DNA from: Albifimbria verrucaria
Taxonomy: Eukaryota > Ascomycota > Sordariomycetes > Hypocreales > Stachybotryaceae
Assembly: GCA_020081605.1 (NCBI GenBank)
Contig: JAHREC010000018.1
Span: 4,278,001 to 4,342,000 of the forward strand
Length of the DNA stretch: 64,000 nt
Direction of reading: 5' to 3'
In this document: positions 11,329-22,710 of the stretch, piece by piece
How the letters are laid out: the number at the start of each line of letters is the position of its first letter
How positions within the stretch are numbered: the first letter of the stretch is position 1
The notes under the pieces: generated by a model
Database searches by the model: none
What the model was told of the DNA's origin: nothing
The model's input: the letters and a program-made list of their open reading frames with translations, nothing else
Made by a program: the position numbers and the translations under genes

Positions 11329-12456
11329 CTACGTCAGCCAGTTCCTGTTCTCGTCCTCCCACCCAAAGTCCTCAAACGACCACCCCTGCAGCGTCAACTT
11401 GCCGTCAATCGTCACTTGCTGGTTCTTGAGGCCGTTGGCGAAGCGCGTACGTCCCACCGTCTCCTCGGCCTTGTTCATGGTCGCCATCTCCTCGTCGCTC
11501 AGCGTCACCAGCCGCAGGTTCTCGTCGATCCGGCTCTTGTTGCCGCTCTTGGGGATCACCGTCACCCCACGCTGCACCACCCACGACAGCGCCACCACCC
11601 CGGTCGACACCCCGTGCGCCTCCGCGATCGTCTTGAACACCGAGTGCGTCAGCAGCGGGTTCTCCGGGTAAGGGCCTCCCAGCGTCCGCCAGCTCATCAC
11701 GTGGATCCCCTTGGACTGGCAGAAGGCCACCAGCTTGTGGTTCGGGTTCATGGCGTGCAGCTCGATCTGGTTGACCGCCGGCACTACTCGTGACGCCGCC
11801 ATCAGCTCCTCCAGCGGTTTCTGTCCGAAGTTGGACACCCTGATCGCTCGGCACCGCGGGCCCAGCTGCTCCTCCATTTTGGCCCACGTCTCAATGAACG
11901 TAGGGCTCTCCCACTTGCGTATCACCGGTCGCTCCTCCGTCTTCGCCCACGGCCAGTGCATCAGCCACACATCCACATAGTCCATTCCCAGGCTTGCCAG
12001 TGAACTATCCAGCGATGCGCCCGGGTCCTCATGGCCGTTGCCCCACACCTTGGTCACGATGGTGATCTCGGACCGGGGCACCCCGGACGCCCGCACTGCC
12101 CGCCCGACCACCTCCTCGACGCCGTACGCCTGCGCCGTGTCGATGAGCCGGTACCCACCCTTCAGCGCGTGAATAATGGATTCCTCGAGCGCCTTCTCAT
12201 CGTCAGTGCCCGGCTGGCCTGTCAAGAGTTTGTAAGTTATTGCTTGCTTCTAGCCGGTGCCGATCCTTTGCCATGGACCCGGACCCCTTCACATGAGAAC
12301 CAACCTTGCCATGTTCCCAAGCCCACAGCGGGAATTCAGCACCTGTGCTCATAAAGTTGCATCAGTCAATTGTCAGAGACATGTAAAGGTCTACAACACC
12401 GCCAGCTACTCACCCGTGTTCAACGTGAATGTCTTATCGCAAATCGGAGGAGCCAT
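11329..12456 (-). CDS. Aldo-keto reductase, NADPH-dependent
   Basis: A cytosolic AKR-fold oxidoreductase reducing aldehydes or ketones with NADPH. The catalytic tetrad is visible: Asp and Tyr in DTAQAYG, Lys in VTKVWG and His in LMHWPW. Cofactor-loop motif VIPKSGNKSRIDEN is also present. Three exons: 12414-12456, 12305-12342 and 11329-12218; introns 12343-12413 and 12219-12304. The second exon must read AVGLGTWQ, but the genomic frame gives it only if one C is added to the CCC (12330-12332 on the plus strand); with that the protein is 323 residues, the normal AKR size. The usual IGVSNF motif reads IRVSNF. Substrate cannot be told from sequence; xylose, glycerol or general aldehyde reductases are all possible. 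Confidence 0.9.
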
Positions 12457-13389
12457 GGTGTGGTTGTTTCTCTTCCAAGTTCGCCTGCAGCTCGAAAGGC
12501 CAATCCCGGAGGGAGGGGGTTCAGAGAGCTTATATATCTCGAGCATAAACCTAACGGCCGATGACGCACTTCGGCCGATATCTCCACAACGCGGGGATGC
12601 TTGCTTGCTGTCGCTAAGCGGGGCAGATGCAGATGGAGCTTCAGCCGTGGACTACCGTGGACGCCGCAGTCGGTGTAAACTGTCTCTATTTGGAATTCGC
12701 AGTCATCTATGTGGCACTCTCTCAACGTACGATGGCTGCTGTCTGACCATCCTGCTTAGAAACAAAGAGGTGACAAATCAACCGTGGGGTCAGCGAAGCA
12801 GACCTTCATTGCCAAACCTCGTGTAAAAATCGTATTTCGTGTTAGTAGTTTAAATGTCTGGCAAAGATCGACAGGGAGCTGTCATTTCAGCGCCTCTTTG
12901 CCAGCTTGATGGCTTCCCACTACGTCCTTACGCATAGTCCAGATGCCAAGTTCACGACGGACGCTCAGGTACAGCACCCAGTTCGCACAAGCCTATAGTA
13001 GGTATATAGCCTTGGGTTGCAATGGCTATTCCGTCCAGGATCAAGGCTAAAAATACGCATCCGAAGGACCTAGAGCTACCCTACCATTGCATAGTAAGCA
13101 CTTCCTTTTCTTCCCTATCCAATATCGGATCCAGATCAACTAGGATTCAACAAGCATTAAAAGTGGCATGTTGGAAATTTTGTCATTTTATTAAGGTTGT
13201 GCATGTTTATCCTTCACCATATAGCATCAAGCTATGTTGCACTCAAACAAAAAGAGAGCTGTCATCAAGACAGCCTCGTCTAATATCCCAACGCCGCAAA
13301 AACATAGCCTTGTTTATACCAGTCCACATTCTTACATTTATCTTGGCCCATCAATCATGATACATCATCCCTGGGTATAATGTCCTCGC
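12457..13389. other. Intergenic, AT-rich, no gene seen
   Basis: Upstream region of the aldo-keto reductase and 3' flank of the Zn2Cys6 gene. No conserved coding signal found. Confidence 0.5.
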
Positions 13390-15391
13390 CTAATCGTGCT
13401 CAAAACGTCCGATCACTTGGCCCAGCCTGAAATTGGCCCCCGTTCCGCGCTGTGCCACCCACTCGTTCAGTTCAAAAGCGGTCTTGGGCGCGGGGAACAT
13501 AAACACGTCTTGTTGTTCGGGCTGTTGTGGCAGAATCTCGTCGATAAGGGCGTCCCAAGTGCTTGGCTCCCGGGTTGCCCTCGCCAAGCTCAGTACCGAT
13601 AGAATCTCATCCGAGACGTGCTTGGTCACTGGCCAATACTCGCCCGACTTGGCAATCACATTCGCCAGCAGCATGATCTGCTCTTGCAGCATGGGAGAGT
13701 TGGCACCGCCGAACAGACACGCATCCAAGAGTGGCATGGCCGCATGACCAAGTCCGTAAATACACGTCGGGGACAGCTTGCTTGGCGGAAGGGCGAACTT
13801 GAAAATCCCGACCAGTGATAGGGACGCCTGCACAGCGACAGGGCCAGGCATCCACGAGTTGGCAGGGTTGAAAGCGCTTGCCGGTAGGTTCTGGGATGAA
13901 AAGATGGGGCCTGTACTTGGCAAATTGCTCAGTTGAAAGTCCATGCCAACTCCCCGTAAGAGGACTTGTAGCCGTATACGGATCCTGTTCTTCGTCAGCA
14001 TGCTGTCACGGTTTTAACTCCGCGCGCGGCTTCTTACCAATGGGCAAGTGCTTGCTACTCTCATTGTCAGCCTCGTATTCAACCCTGCATTCCCGGTAGT
14101 CCGGTAGTCGTATCACTTACAGAATGGAACAGAACCATATCTACGGCACCATCGGGATCGACCAACTCCTTTTTCCACTGGGGTAGCTGCATCAACCAAG
14201 CCACGATGCGCCTGTCAGCTTGGTCCACCGCCTCTGGGAGGTGTTCATGTCCGATTTTGAGAAGCGTCTGGACAGATTCCTCGCATATACGAGTAAGTTC
14301 GACCAAATACGCCCAAGAAGAACAGCCTGTGCCTCCTACGACTTTATGCCTATATTCCTCGATCGAGATGGGGGTGGGTATCGCCTGTAGCCCAAATTAG
14401 TATGTAATATGAAGCATATTGCCGCTGGTATTGACATACTCCAGATTGATACTCCCATTCCTCACAGGGCAATTCTGTGGTGGATGGTACTGTGTAGAGA
14501 ATGAAGTGTTCCGCATCCCCTAACTGTGCCCATGAACCCATGAACATAGAGGCCCCAGTACGTCCTCCTATACGATTCTGCCAGTATAGGGTTTGGTTCC
14601 GCATCAGCAAAGCTCTTGTGGTGCATTCCAAGATCCAAAGTCATTTGAGCCGCCCTCTGCATCCAACTCATCGCCAGATCGTCCCTGCCTTCTCCGAGAC
14701 TCGCTACTGCCATCACCATGAGAGCCTGGACAGTCCAGACACTGGTGGGTAGCGAGCCACAGGCCATGGCAAAAGCTCGTTCTCGGAGCGGCGCCGATTC
14801 GATGGCGGTGGAGTACATGGATCCAACGTACGCAATCACGTTGGCTATGAAGCGGAGCTCTTGGGGGTGGGTTTGTAGTCGTTTCACAAGGTGGGCTTTT
14901 GGTGGAAGCCAAGAATGAGCGTCATGAAAGTAGGTGTAATAGAGGTCAAGGAGATAGGTGGTAGACGAGGAGCCAGTACGCTGCGAACCCTTCGCAACGG
15001 ACCAACCTCCAGGCAACGGCTTGGTCACGGGAATCGGAATGTCGAAGTCGTAAAATTCGGGAGACGGTGTGTTGATTCCATGCGCATCCGCTACACTGGG
15101 AGTAGAAGGCGACGTGCTTGCGTCTTCTTCGTCTCGCATCATGTCGCGCTTCTTTGGGTCACGTATGCCTCGGCGTGATTTGGCATAGTGGCACGATCTC
15201 TCCTCGAGTCGACACCTAACGCAAGCGGGGAGACCACCATCACACTTGAGGTGCTTTGTGCGGCATGGAACACAAGCAAGTGATGCACGAACAGTGGCTC
15301 TTGAGCGGGTAGACCCAGCGCGACGTTGAGCGGTATCCGAAGATTGTTCGGCACTCAAGTCCCTGAGCCCATCTTTCGAAGGTTGTGCCAT
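13390..15391 (-). CDS. Zn2Cys6 fungal-specific transcription factor
   Basis: A binuclear zinc-cluster regulator. ATG at 15391 is the first ATG in good context. Near residue 40 the cluster C-x2-C-x6-C-x6-C-x2-C-x6-C is complete (ACVPCRTKHLKCDGG...CVRCRLEERSC). A fungal_trans middle region follows (LLDLYYTYFHDAHSWLPP, then AMSWMQRAAQMTLDLGMH and LPCEEWEYQSG). The frame breaks at about 14505 (GGGG, one extra or two missing bases). A clear intron lies at 14385-14439 and another probably at 14060-14120. The segment 14000-14060 needs at least one more indel before the C-terminal exon (LTKNRIRIRLQVLLRG, ending at 13390). The target is unknown; the nearest gene on the same strand is the aldo-keto reductase. 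Confidence 0.8.
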
Positions 15392-16310
15392 GACGAGGAA
15401 CGACAAGTTTACTCAACTTGCTGTGGGTGACTTGTCTTAGGCAAGAAGATGGTAAAAGTGTCGCAATTTAAGATTGAGTATATAGTTTGTGTCAGATAGT
15501 AGAGGCATGTAGAGCGTGTGGCTAGAAACCGTAGAAATAGAGCAGGATCTATCTTAGGTTAAGTAACATTTCCACTCGAGAGCCGATAGTCCTGCACACA
15601 CGCAGCGCTAGATCGGCGTCAAGCGTCTAAGGCCCGTGGCACATTCGGCTATGGAGGCAGACATGGATGGTCAGGGAGGAAGGGAGGGGTGCTGGCCCAA
15701 CGGTGACACCGTCATGGCCACTGGTGTCTGTGCTTGTCTTCTCCATATGGGCCACCCACTCATGTCAAATTCCTAGGTACTCCATACTAGCTGGAGACGG
15801 GTAGGTATAGGCTACGGGGTGGAGTTGTACTCAGCCCTGCCATGGAAGCATGATGATGCTGCATGTCATCAGCAGTAGCTTTCAGTCGTGCAGGTATTCG
15901 TCTGAGTTGAGGCAGGTTAGGAGAGAGGAGAAAACAGGGGCCGTCAAGTCTTAGTTTGGATGGCCAGCTTATTCGCTGCATGAGGTATGGAAACCGTGTT
16001 TGGTTATCGAGAGCCTGGGCAGCCCTGGGTCGCCTGCTAAAGAAACGAGGTATACTCGACTATCCGCAAACTTCGGGACTTGCCCCAGGGATTCCGAACC
16101 AATGGGTTAGAATGCTGATGCAAACTGAAAGGCACATTAGCAAGCATGTTGGGGTGGGACAACCAAAATAGAACTCATGAGGAGACATGGTATTTAGCCC
16201 ACAAGTGTGTTACCGGACTAGGAGCTTCGAGGTCTGCCGGTCAATGGGATATCATGGCAAAAGGTCAGCCCTAAGAGGCGAGGTACACGTGAAGTATGGA
16301 GCAGAGATCT

Positions 16311-16330
16311 CCCACCATGTCCCACCATGT
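16311..16330. repeat. 10-nt direct repeat, two copies
   Basis: CCCACCATGT occurs twice in tandem. Confidence 0.8.
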
Positions 16331-17260
16331 CCCGGGTTCCCAAGGGTGTGCGAAGGGGATTCTCGCCCCCGTCTCAGCTGGAACAACAGATGGCATGGGT
16401 GCGTCTTGGCCGGTGCACCACTCGGCTTAGAATTGGTCAAGGCGTCGCTTAAGAGCTAAGAGATGATATAATAGCACCCTTGGGGCTAGAGGATCAGAAG
16501 TCGAGGAGTTGCTGGCCGTGGCCCGAAACCAGTCCAGTCGGTGTGGGCCTCTGACTGTTTTCCAGAACAGCACAAGCGCCATGCTGGATGGCGAAACATA
16601 CCACGCGTTATCAGGGATGTTGACTTGACTTAGACTTGGCGGTAAGTTATGGGTGCATGGGTCTTCCTGCAAGGTATACGGATGTACGCTGCATCCTCTC
16701 CTGCCCTTGCTGCGGTGCGAGATGACGAGAGGGCCCGATATCTGAAGGCCGCCGCCACTTGGACAAGGGAGGGTAGGGGGCCAACAGTGGGGGGACGATG
16801 GATGCGACGCTGGAAGAGGTAGATATGATGATGGAACATGCATGGGAGGAAAATATCAGACGGAAAATAGCATGGATGAGTCCAGAGAAGAAAGACACAT
16901 AGCGGGTGGGTGCATGGCAAGTGTCAAGGGTCCAAATCCAAGAAACGGACCAACGGACCCATTTGGGAACAGAAGGAAGCTGCGGTGCACAGTACATGAA
17001 AAAGTACCTACCCACTTGGCTCTGGAGGTTCCTGCATGTTCGAGACCTTCCAGAAGTGACGATGCAGCATGACTGAGATGGGTTTTGCTTCTCAGCGCAT
17101 TTGAGTCAGATGCAACTGGCAGAAACACGTTGGAGCCAGAGTGAGTTACTGAGATGAATCCTCGGGTTTCCTACCGCGCGTCGCTCTGCTCGAGGGACTT
17201 GATAGTGACAGCCCACCTATGCTGTGGTCGATCAACGTACTGTACCTTAGTTACCTTAGC

Positions 17261-17288
17261 TACCTACCTACCTACCTGCCTACCTTAC
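17261..17288. repeat. (TACC)n microsatellite upstream of PEX2
   Basis: Near-perfect tetranucleotide array with one TGCC unit, about 355 bases before the PEX2 start. The same motif recurs in other intergenic regions of the window. Confidence 0.85.
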
Positions 17289-17642
17289 CTATCTGCGGTT
17301 TCTATTTGGGGCCACTTTGGGGCAGCGCCATCATTGGAAGAATAGGCCTAAGATAGCCTGGATAGGCACCTAATTAAGCTAAAGTAACGCCCCGGATCGG
17401 CATCCGACTAACGGTCCGAAGATAGTCCGCGGACCGTTGTATAGCCTCACACCACTCAAACGTCGTCACGGCTGCTCGGGTGGGTATCTGAACCTCGGCT
17501 CATTATACCGTTCAGGTGCCAGCCGACAACTGCTCCCAACGACATGCAGCTTGTGTAACTGCATCCAAACATAGAGCAAGCATCACCGTCTGAATCTTGA
17601 CGCAACTGCGGCATCCCAGTTTCCCGCGCCAATGCCCTCCTC

Positions 17643-18893
17643 ATGACCGACTCGAGCTTCATCGAGGCCCAGCAGCGTGTCGCTGCCCGCCGCCAGGCTC
17701 GCGAGGCTCAGGCCGCCGCTCTCCTCGCGGCGCAGCGGCAGCAGATTCAGGGCCGCCTCCCTATCTACCTTGGTAACACGCTTACCCCCATCTGGCGCGC
17801 CCTCTCCTCGCGCGAGGGTACCAGGCCGGCCTTTCGCGTCGGCCAGGTGGATGCTGAGCTGCTGGACGAAGAGCTCCTGGAACTCCTCAAGGGCCAGGTA
17901 GGCGATGCGCTCAAGTACATTGCCGGCGGTCACCTCAAGGATGACTGGTCGGCTGAGATCTCGCTGGCTTTGAGAGCCGTGCTTTTCAAGCTTACCGTCT
18001 GGGATCACGACGCGACGTACGGCGCCGCGCTGCAGAACCTCAAGTACACGGACGCCAGGCAGGACGGGCCCGTGTTAGTACCCCCGTCGAAATTGCAAAA
18101 ATCCCTACACGGCATCATCACTGTATTCGGCAATTATGCCTGGGCAAAATGGGAGGACTGGCTCGTGGAGCACGATGATGGCTTCGATCAACCAAGCCCG
18201 CGGGTGCGGCGGTTGTCGCGTCTAACGTCAGCGCTGTCAACGGTGCACTCCGTCGCGGCATGCGCGTCGTTTCTGGTGTTCCTCTTACACGGGCGATACA
18301 GGACGCTCCTGGACCGGCTGTTGAGGATGCGACTGGCACCGCCAACTAGCCAGGTCAGCCGTGAGGTATCGTTCGAATACCTGAACCGGCAATTGGTCTG
18401 GCACGCCTTCACCGAATTCCTACTATTCGTTCTCCCGCTTATCGGCATCAACCGCTGGCGCCGATGGCTTAGCAAAACGTGGCGCAAGACTAAAGGGATT
18501 ATCCAGACGGGTTCACAAAGCGATGGCAACGCACCGGCGGGAGAGTATGCGTTCCTACCTGAACGAACCTGTGCCATCTGCTACCAGGACCAAAACGCCA
18601 CAGCCACCAGCGAGAACGAGATATTGGCGGCTGCTACATCTGGCGGTGTGATCGGCTCGGCGCAGACTGATGTCACTAACCCCTACGAAGCGATGCCGTG
18701 CGGCTGCGTCTACTGCTTTGTGTGCCTTGCAACGCGCCTCGAGCGCGAAGAAGGTGAGGGCTGGACATGCCTCCGCTGTGGTGAGCATGTCAAGGAGTGT
18801 AAGCCGTGGAATGGGGACGTGCTCGAACAGTCGAGCAAGTCCAGCTCGGCCAAGACCGTTGCCTTTTCAGACGATGTCATGGGGGTGAGCTGA
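17643..18893 (+). CDS. pex2: Peroxin-2, peroxisomal RING E3 subunit
   Basis: One uninterrupted 416-residue frame. Residues about 40-270 form the Pex2/Pex12 N-terminal membrane region (ELLELLKGQVGDAL; hydrophobic spans such as VAACASFLVFLLHG and FTEFLLFVLPLIGINRW). The C-terminal RING has the PEX2 arrangement C-x2-C (CAIC), then PCGCVYCFVC, then C-x2-C (CLRCGE). With PEX10 and PEX12 it forms the ligase that ubiquitinates the PTS receptor PEX5 for recycling. It is intronless and free of the frame breaks seen in neighbouring genes. A short out-of-frame ATG lies 12 bases upstream. Confidence 0.93.
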   Translation: MTDSSFIEAQQRVAARRQAREAQAAALLAAQRQQIQGRLPIYLGNTLTPIWRALSSREGTRPAFRVGQVDAELLDEELLELLKGQVGDALKYIAGGHLKDDWSAEISLALRAVLFKLTVWDHDATYGAALQNLKYTDARQDGPVLVPPSKLQKSLHGIITVFGNYAWAKWEDWLVEHDDGFDQPSPRVRRLSRLTSALSTVHSVAACASFLVFLLHGRYRTLLDRLLRMRLAPPTSQVSREVSFEYLNRQLVWHAFTEFLLFVLPLIGINRWRRWLSKTWRKTKGIIQTGSQSDGNAPAGEYAFLPERTCAICYQDQNATATSENEILAAATSGGVIGSAQTDVTNPYEAMPCGCVYCFVCLATRLEREEGEGWTCLRCGEHVKECKPWNGDVLEQSSKSSSAKTVAFSDDVMGVS

Positions 18894-20587
18894 TGGATAA
18901 GATGGGATAGACCGAGGTGAGACCGTTTGGGAGAGAATCGCATGAACGGGAGCAACAGATTTCGGACTAAACGCAGGCAGTGTAGCGAAAACACGAGTGA
19001 GCAGGCATATATTAGATGTATGACCACTTGCTGTATGTAAGATAGAAGGTAGTGCGCCTGATTCGACGGCAGATTTGACGACGCAAGATGAGACGTGCAT
19101 GATCGCACGTGGGCTAATCTCAAGGCTGACGAGTGGAGCATGCTACAGTACATACATATTGGAAAAGAGATGATGGAGTGAGGTATTTGGAATAATTATT
19201 CAACATCTCGTAATGCGCTAAATACCCTATACCACGTGCATGCTTTGACGACGCTTGTAAGCAGCGCCAACCACATACAGATTGCTGTCCCTGTAAGGCA
19301 ATTTCGAGGCATCGTTGCTATTCATGTTTGGCGGTGTTCTTATCTTAGCTCTCTATTATGTAACACCGCAGTTGCTATGTCATCAACACCGCAAGTTCAT
19401 GCTATCCGACGGTTGTCTATTGCATTGATCTCAAGCTGACAGGTGCATCGCAGTATGACAGTCTCACGGGTTCCGCAATAATTCCGAGCCCGGTCAGGGT
19501 TACCGCTCTATTTGCCTGCTACCAACCACCCCTCCTCAATTGAAGCTCGTAAATGCCGACGCAAGGAGCCGAAATGTTGTAGCGGTCAAGTTTCGAAACC
19601 ACTTGGACAGATGATATCACGCGTCTGGCTAATCGTAAATGCATGAATGGTCAGGCGCCTGCCGTTGGGCCCGAAGACAGTGATGCATCTTCATCCTTTA
19701 GCGTTGGCGATGGAGCCGGTTGCAGAGGTGTTGCATGGAACCGGATCCGCCACGGAAGACGATCCGTATGTCTGGAAGCGACGCCGAAGCAGCAGCAGCA
19801 GCAGCAGCCGATGGTGGATTTGGAGCCTACCTAGTCAGCCCTATGGGTAGGGATGCTCGAGTATCTCCGGCATGGTATGTTTTCCAGGCTTGGCGACTCC
19901 TCCGTGTGGCTGTGCTCTGGAGACTTGCACTACCGTCGACGCATGTACCTGTACGGCACAGTCGCAGGCACCTGAGACATCCACTGCCATCGCCCACTGG
20001 CACCGCTACAGCTGCAGCAGCGCGTACCTAGGCACCTAATTAGGCGAGAACCAAGGTCCCTTGGGCTGCAGTAGGTGCCCCTTGGCGCACTACCACGTCT
20101 TGATATGGCAACGGCACTAGTACCTATCTTAGGTGCTTACAGCCCATGCCCAAAGGGGAGCGATAGCAACATCCCCTACGTAACCTGGACGCGATCAGGC
20201 CCATGCACCCTTGATCGGTAACGCACTTCTGCAAAGCCGATGGGGCTCGACTCCTTCCCATACAACCCCAAACGAGTCTCCCGGTCACGAGACTGCAGAT
20301 CCAGGCTTCTCGTTTCTTGTTTTGCATCCGCAACCGGCCGACCGTGCCGCTCAACTTCCATAATCTCCGAGGCGGACGATCGAAACGAGACCAAAGGGGC
20401 CTGCGCTTTGGGGGCCGACGACAGGAATAGATACACGCTCAGGACGACGGCGGCCAAGGGCGGGACGGACGGTGGGAGACAGAACGAAGGATTCACATCG
20501 CTTAGAATCTCCCATGTATCCTCTTGGCTGAGGACCAATCTGTTCGTCTGCGGTGGATCGAGGCATCTAGGCCGATTCCCCCGAGCC
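18894..20587. other. Intergenic; promoter of the polytopic membrane protein
   Basis: 3' flank of PEX2 and upstream region of the next gene. It contains an (AGC)7 array at 19788-19808 and ACCT/AGGT-type short motifs at 20025-20140. No gene supported. Confidence 0.5.
19788..19808. repeat. (AGC)7 trinucleotide repeat
   Basis: Seven perfect AGC units. The overlapping frames (poly-Gln or poly-Ser) have no other protein-like features, so I read it as non-coding. Confidence 0.85.
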
Positions 20588-22710
20588 ATGCCCAGCTTCT
20601 TCCAGTTCACACAGGGCTCCGAGTCTCGGATCCGGCCCAACGACTCGTCCCCGTTGCTTGGCCGGTTTCGCGCCGTACCGCCTCCGCCTCCGCCCCGGGG
20701 TAGTCTGGCCCGCCGGCCGAGCCAGCTGGGGCTGCTATCCGAACGGCTTGCCGCAGCTGCTGGTCGTGGCAGCGTCCACGTTGGCTATGGCGCCCTAGTT
20801 GCGGCAGAACTGGACAACAGTGACGACGACGACGGCCCCGGTGGCCCCGGGGAGACGGTCGATGATCTAGACGATGGGTTATCGCGGTTCGAGCGATTGT
20901 GGCAGAAATGGGTCTTGGACCTCTGGGTGGATCCTAGGCAAGGCGCCGTGAAGAGAGTGGTGGACAAGTGGTGGAGCAGATACGGTCTTCTCGTCTTCTT
21001 GCCAGCCTTGTTGGTATGTCTGCTCTTGGACCTTATATAGGCTCGCTCCTATCGTCTTTATCGACCTGGTAGCCGAACCTGGTGGACATTACCGATACTG
21101 ACGAGTGATTCATTGTTTAGGCTGTGGCATGGTGTGCGCTTCCTTTCCCGAAATATCCATTTCCGGATGACGATGACGACGACCTCGTTGTTAGAAATGG
21201 CGTCCTTGGCACTCAAGCCGCTGGCGGACGTAAGACGCCAGGCCACGGCTCGGCTCGGGTTCAAATCGATTTCTGGTTCTTTCTTTTCGTGTACTATGGC
21301 TTCTACAACCTTACAGCCCTGATATGGATCACAAAGGTCTTCAACTTATACAGCTTGAACTGGTATGTAATGCCTTCTTTGTGAAGAGGGAGCACAACAA
21401 CTGAACGATCATAGGTGGCCGCAGTCTCTGGGGTTCCCGCTCACTGTGGCTCTCATTGCTGTCGTATCGATTGCCGTCCCTGTGCCCATCTATCTTGACG
21501 AACGTACCCGCTTCATCACTGCTCACAACACTGCTTGGATCACCTGGACTTTTATCATCATGGCTCTGCCCGTTCTCATTGCCTTCGTTATCCTCATGAC
21601 CAATGAGCGTCACATTGGCTTGCGCCAATCGCTTTCCGAAACCCAGCGCATCTTCACGACGTCCTGGTGGACGGGCGAACCCGACACGTACAGCTTCCCG
21701 CGACACGGTCGCCACCGGCGCCACAATTACCAGGTGGATCTAAGGCCCGACTTGCTGCAAATTGATGCTGAGTCGCGGCCGCAAGGGGTCAGGATGAGAC
21801 GACACTGGTTACCCGCAAGCTTCGTCCGATTCTTATGGTTTTGCGTGGCGCTCTTCATTGGTCTCATGGCCTACGTGATCGGAGAGGCCTATGCCGAAAT
21901 CTACCTTCGAACACTACCTCATAATGAACTGGAAACGGTGGTCTATGTCTATGGATGGGTTGCGACTGTGCACCTGCTAGACGCCTTGACAGGTTGGGTC
22001 TTGGGCATTCGCGAGGGCGAGCGCGTGGGAAGTTACCCCTGAGCTGGGTGTTCAAGCTGTATGTTGCCCTCTTGATTTACAGTCACATTCTTTTACCAGC
22101 GTTGGGTTACTAACTCTGCTTTGACCAGCTACTTCTCTCTCACGTACCAGACGTATGTGCGCGCGCTATACGCTCGTTTGCGATCTCCGACTCAGTTCAT
22201 CATTCTGCAGATCCTATCTTCCACGGGTCTCGTCATTCTTACGCCTCTCACCATGACCACTCTCTTCCACAAGATCCTCTCGATCCTGGGAATGAACACG
22301 CAGACATACGAGTCATACAAGAAGATCCAGACGCGCAATATCTTCATCCGGTTCTTGGCGGAAAACACGTCCATGGTAGCCTTTTGGGCAGCATCCTAGT
22401 GTTGCACTTCGGTCCTAATAAGGATGTGTACCCATACTTTGCCTTTGACGAAGAGAGCGAGCCTAATGATACGAGCGAGCGTTACGACTTCAACCTGACA
22501 TTCTACGCCTCTACAGTTACTTGGGCCTGCGAGCTTGTGGCAAGTCTGGCGGTCAGGGGCTTGGTTAGGGTGTTTTTCAACGTCGACGTGGGGTTGGAGG
22601 GCAAGCTGGACATGGCTGTCTGGCCAGAGCTGCTGCCAACCTGCGTGGCTGTCACCATGCATGTGCTGCAGAATATGCTTTTCTCCATTATCCGCTTGCA
22701 GTTTCGGTAA
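20588..22710 (+). CDS. Fungal polytopic membrane protein, unknown function
   Basis: Four exons: 20588-21013, 21121-21362, 21415-22058 and 22129-22710; each intron has GTATGT and AG, and the last has a CTAAC branch site. The product is 631 residues once one G is added at 22027-22029 and one T at 22382-22385; without them the frame stops early. The N-terminus is disordered (Pro run, acidic DNSDDDDGPGG). A first span follows (LLVFLPALL), then spans at FWFFLFVYYGFYNLTALIW, VALIAVVSIAVPVPIYL, TAWITWTFIIMALPVLIAF, RFLWFCVALFIGLMAYVIG and others, with a cytosolic loop TNERHIGLRQSLSETQR. I recognise it as a conserved fungal multi-span protein only; transporter or organelle membrane roles are open. 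Confidence 0.8.

Larger units (their letters stand above)
15392..17642. other. Divergent intergenic region, Zn2Cys6 gene / PEX2
   Basis: A 2.25-kb bidirectional promoter region. It holds a 10-nt direct repeat at 16311-16330 and a TACC array at 17261-17288. Frames of up to about 138 codons exist but their products look random. No gene supported. Confidence 0.5.

Noticed and set aside
14003..14037. GTAAGA...CAG intron in the Zn2Cys6 gene
   Set aside because: Only 35 nt, below the usual fungal minimum. An indel in the coding sequence explains the frame change better.
19643..20031. Three overlapping frames around the AGC repeat as a poly-Gln gene
   Set aside because: Only the microsatellite gives the low-complexity run; the rest is random in every frame.
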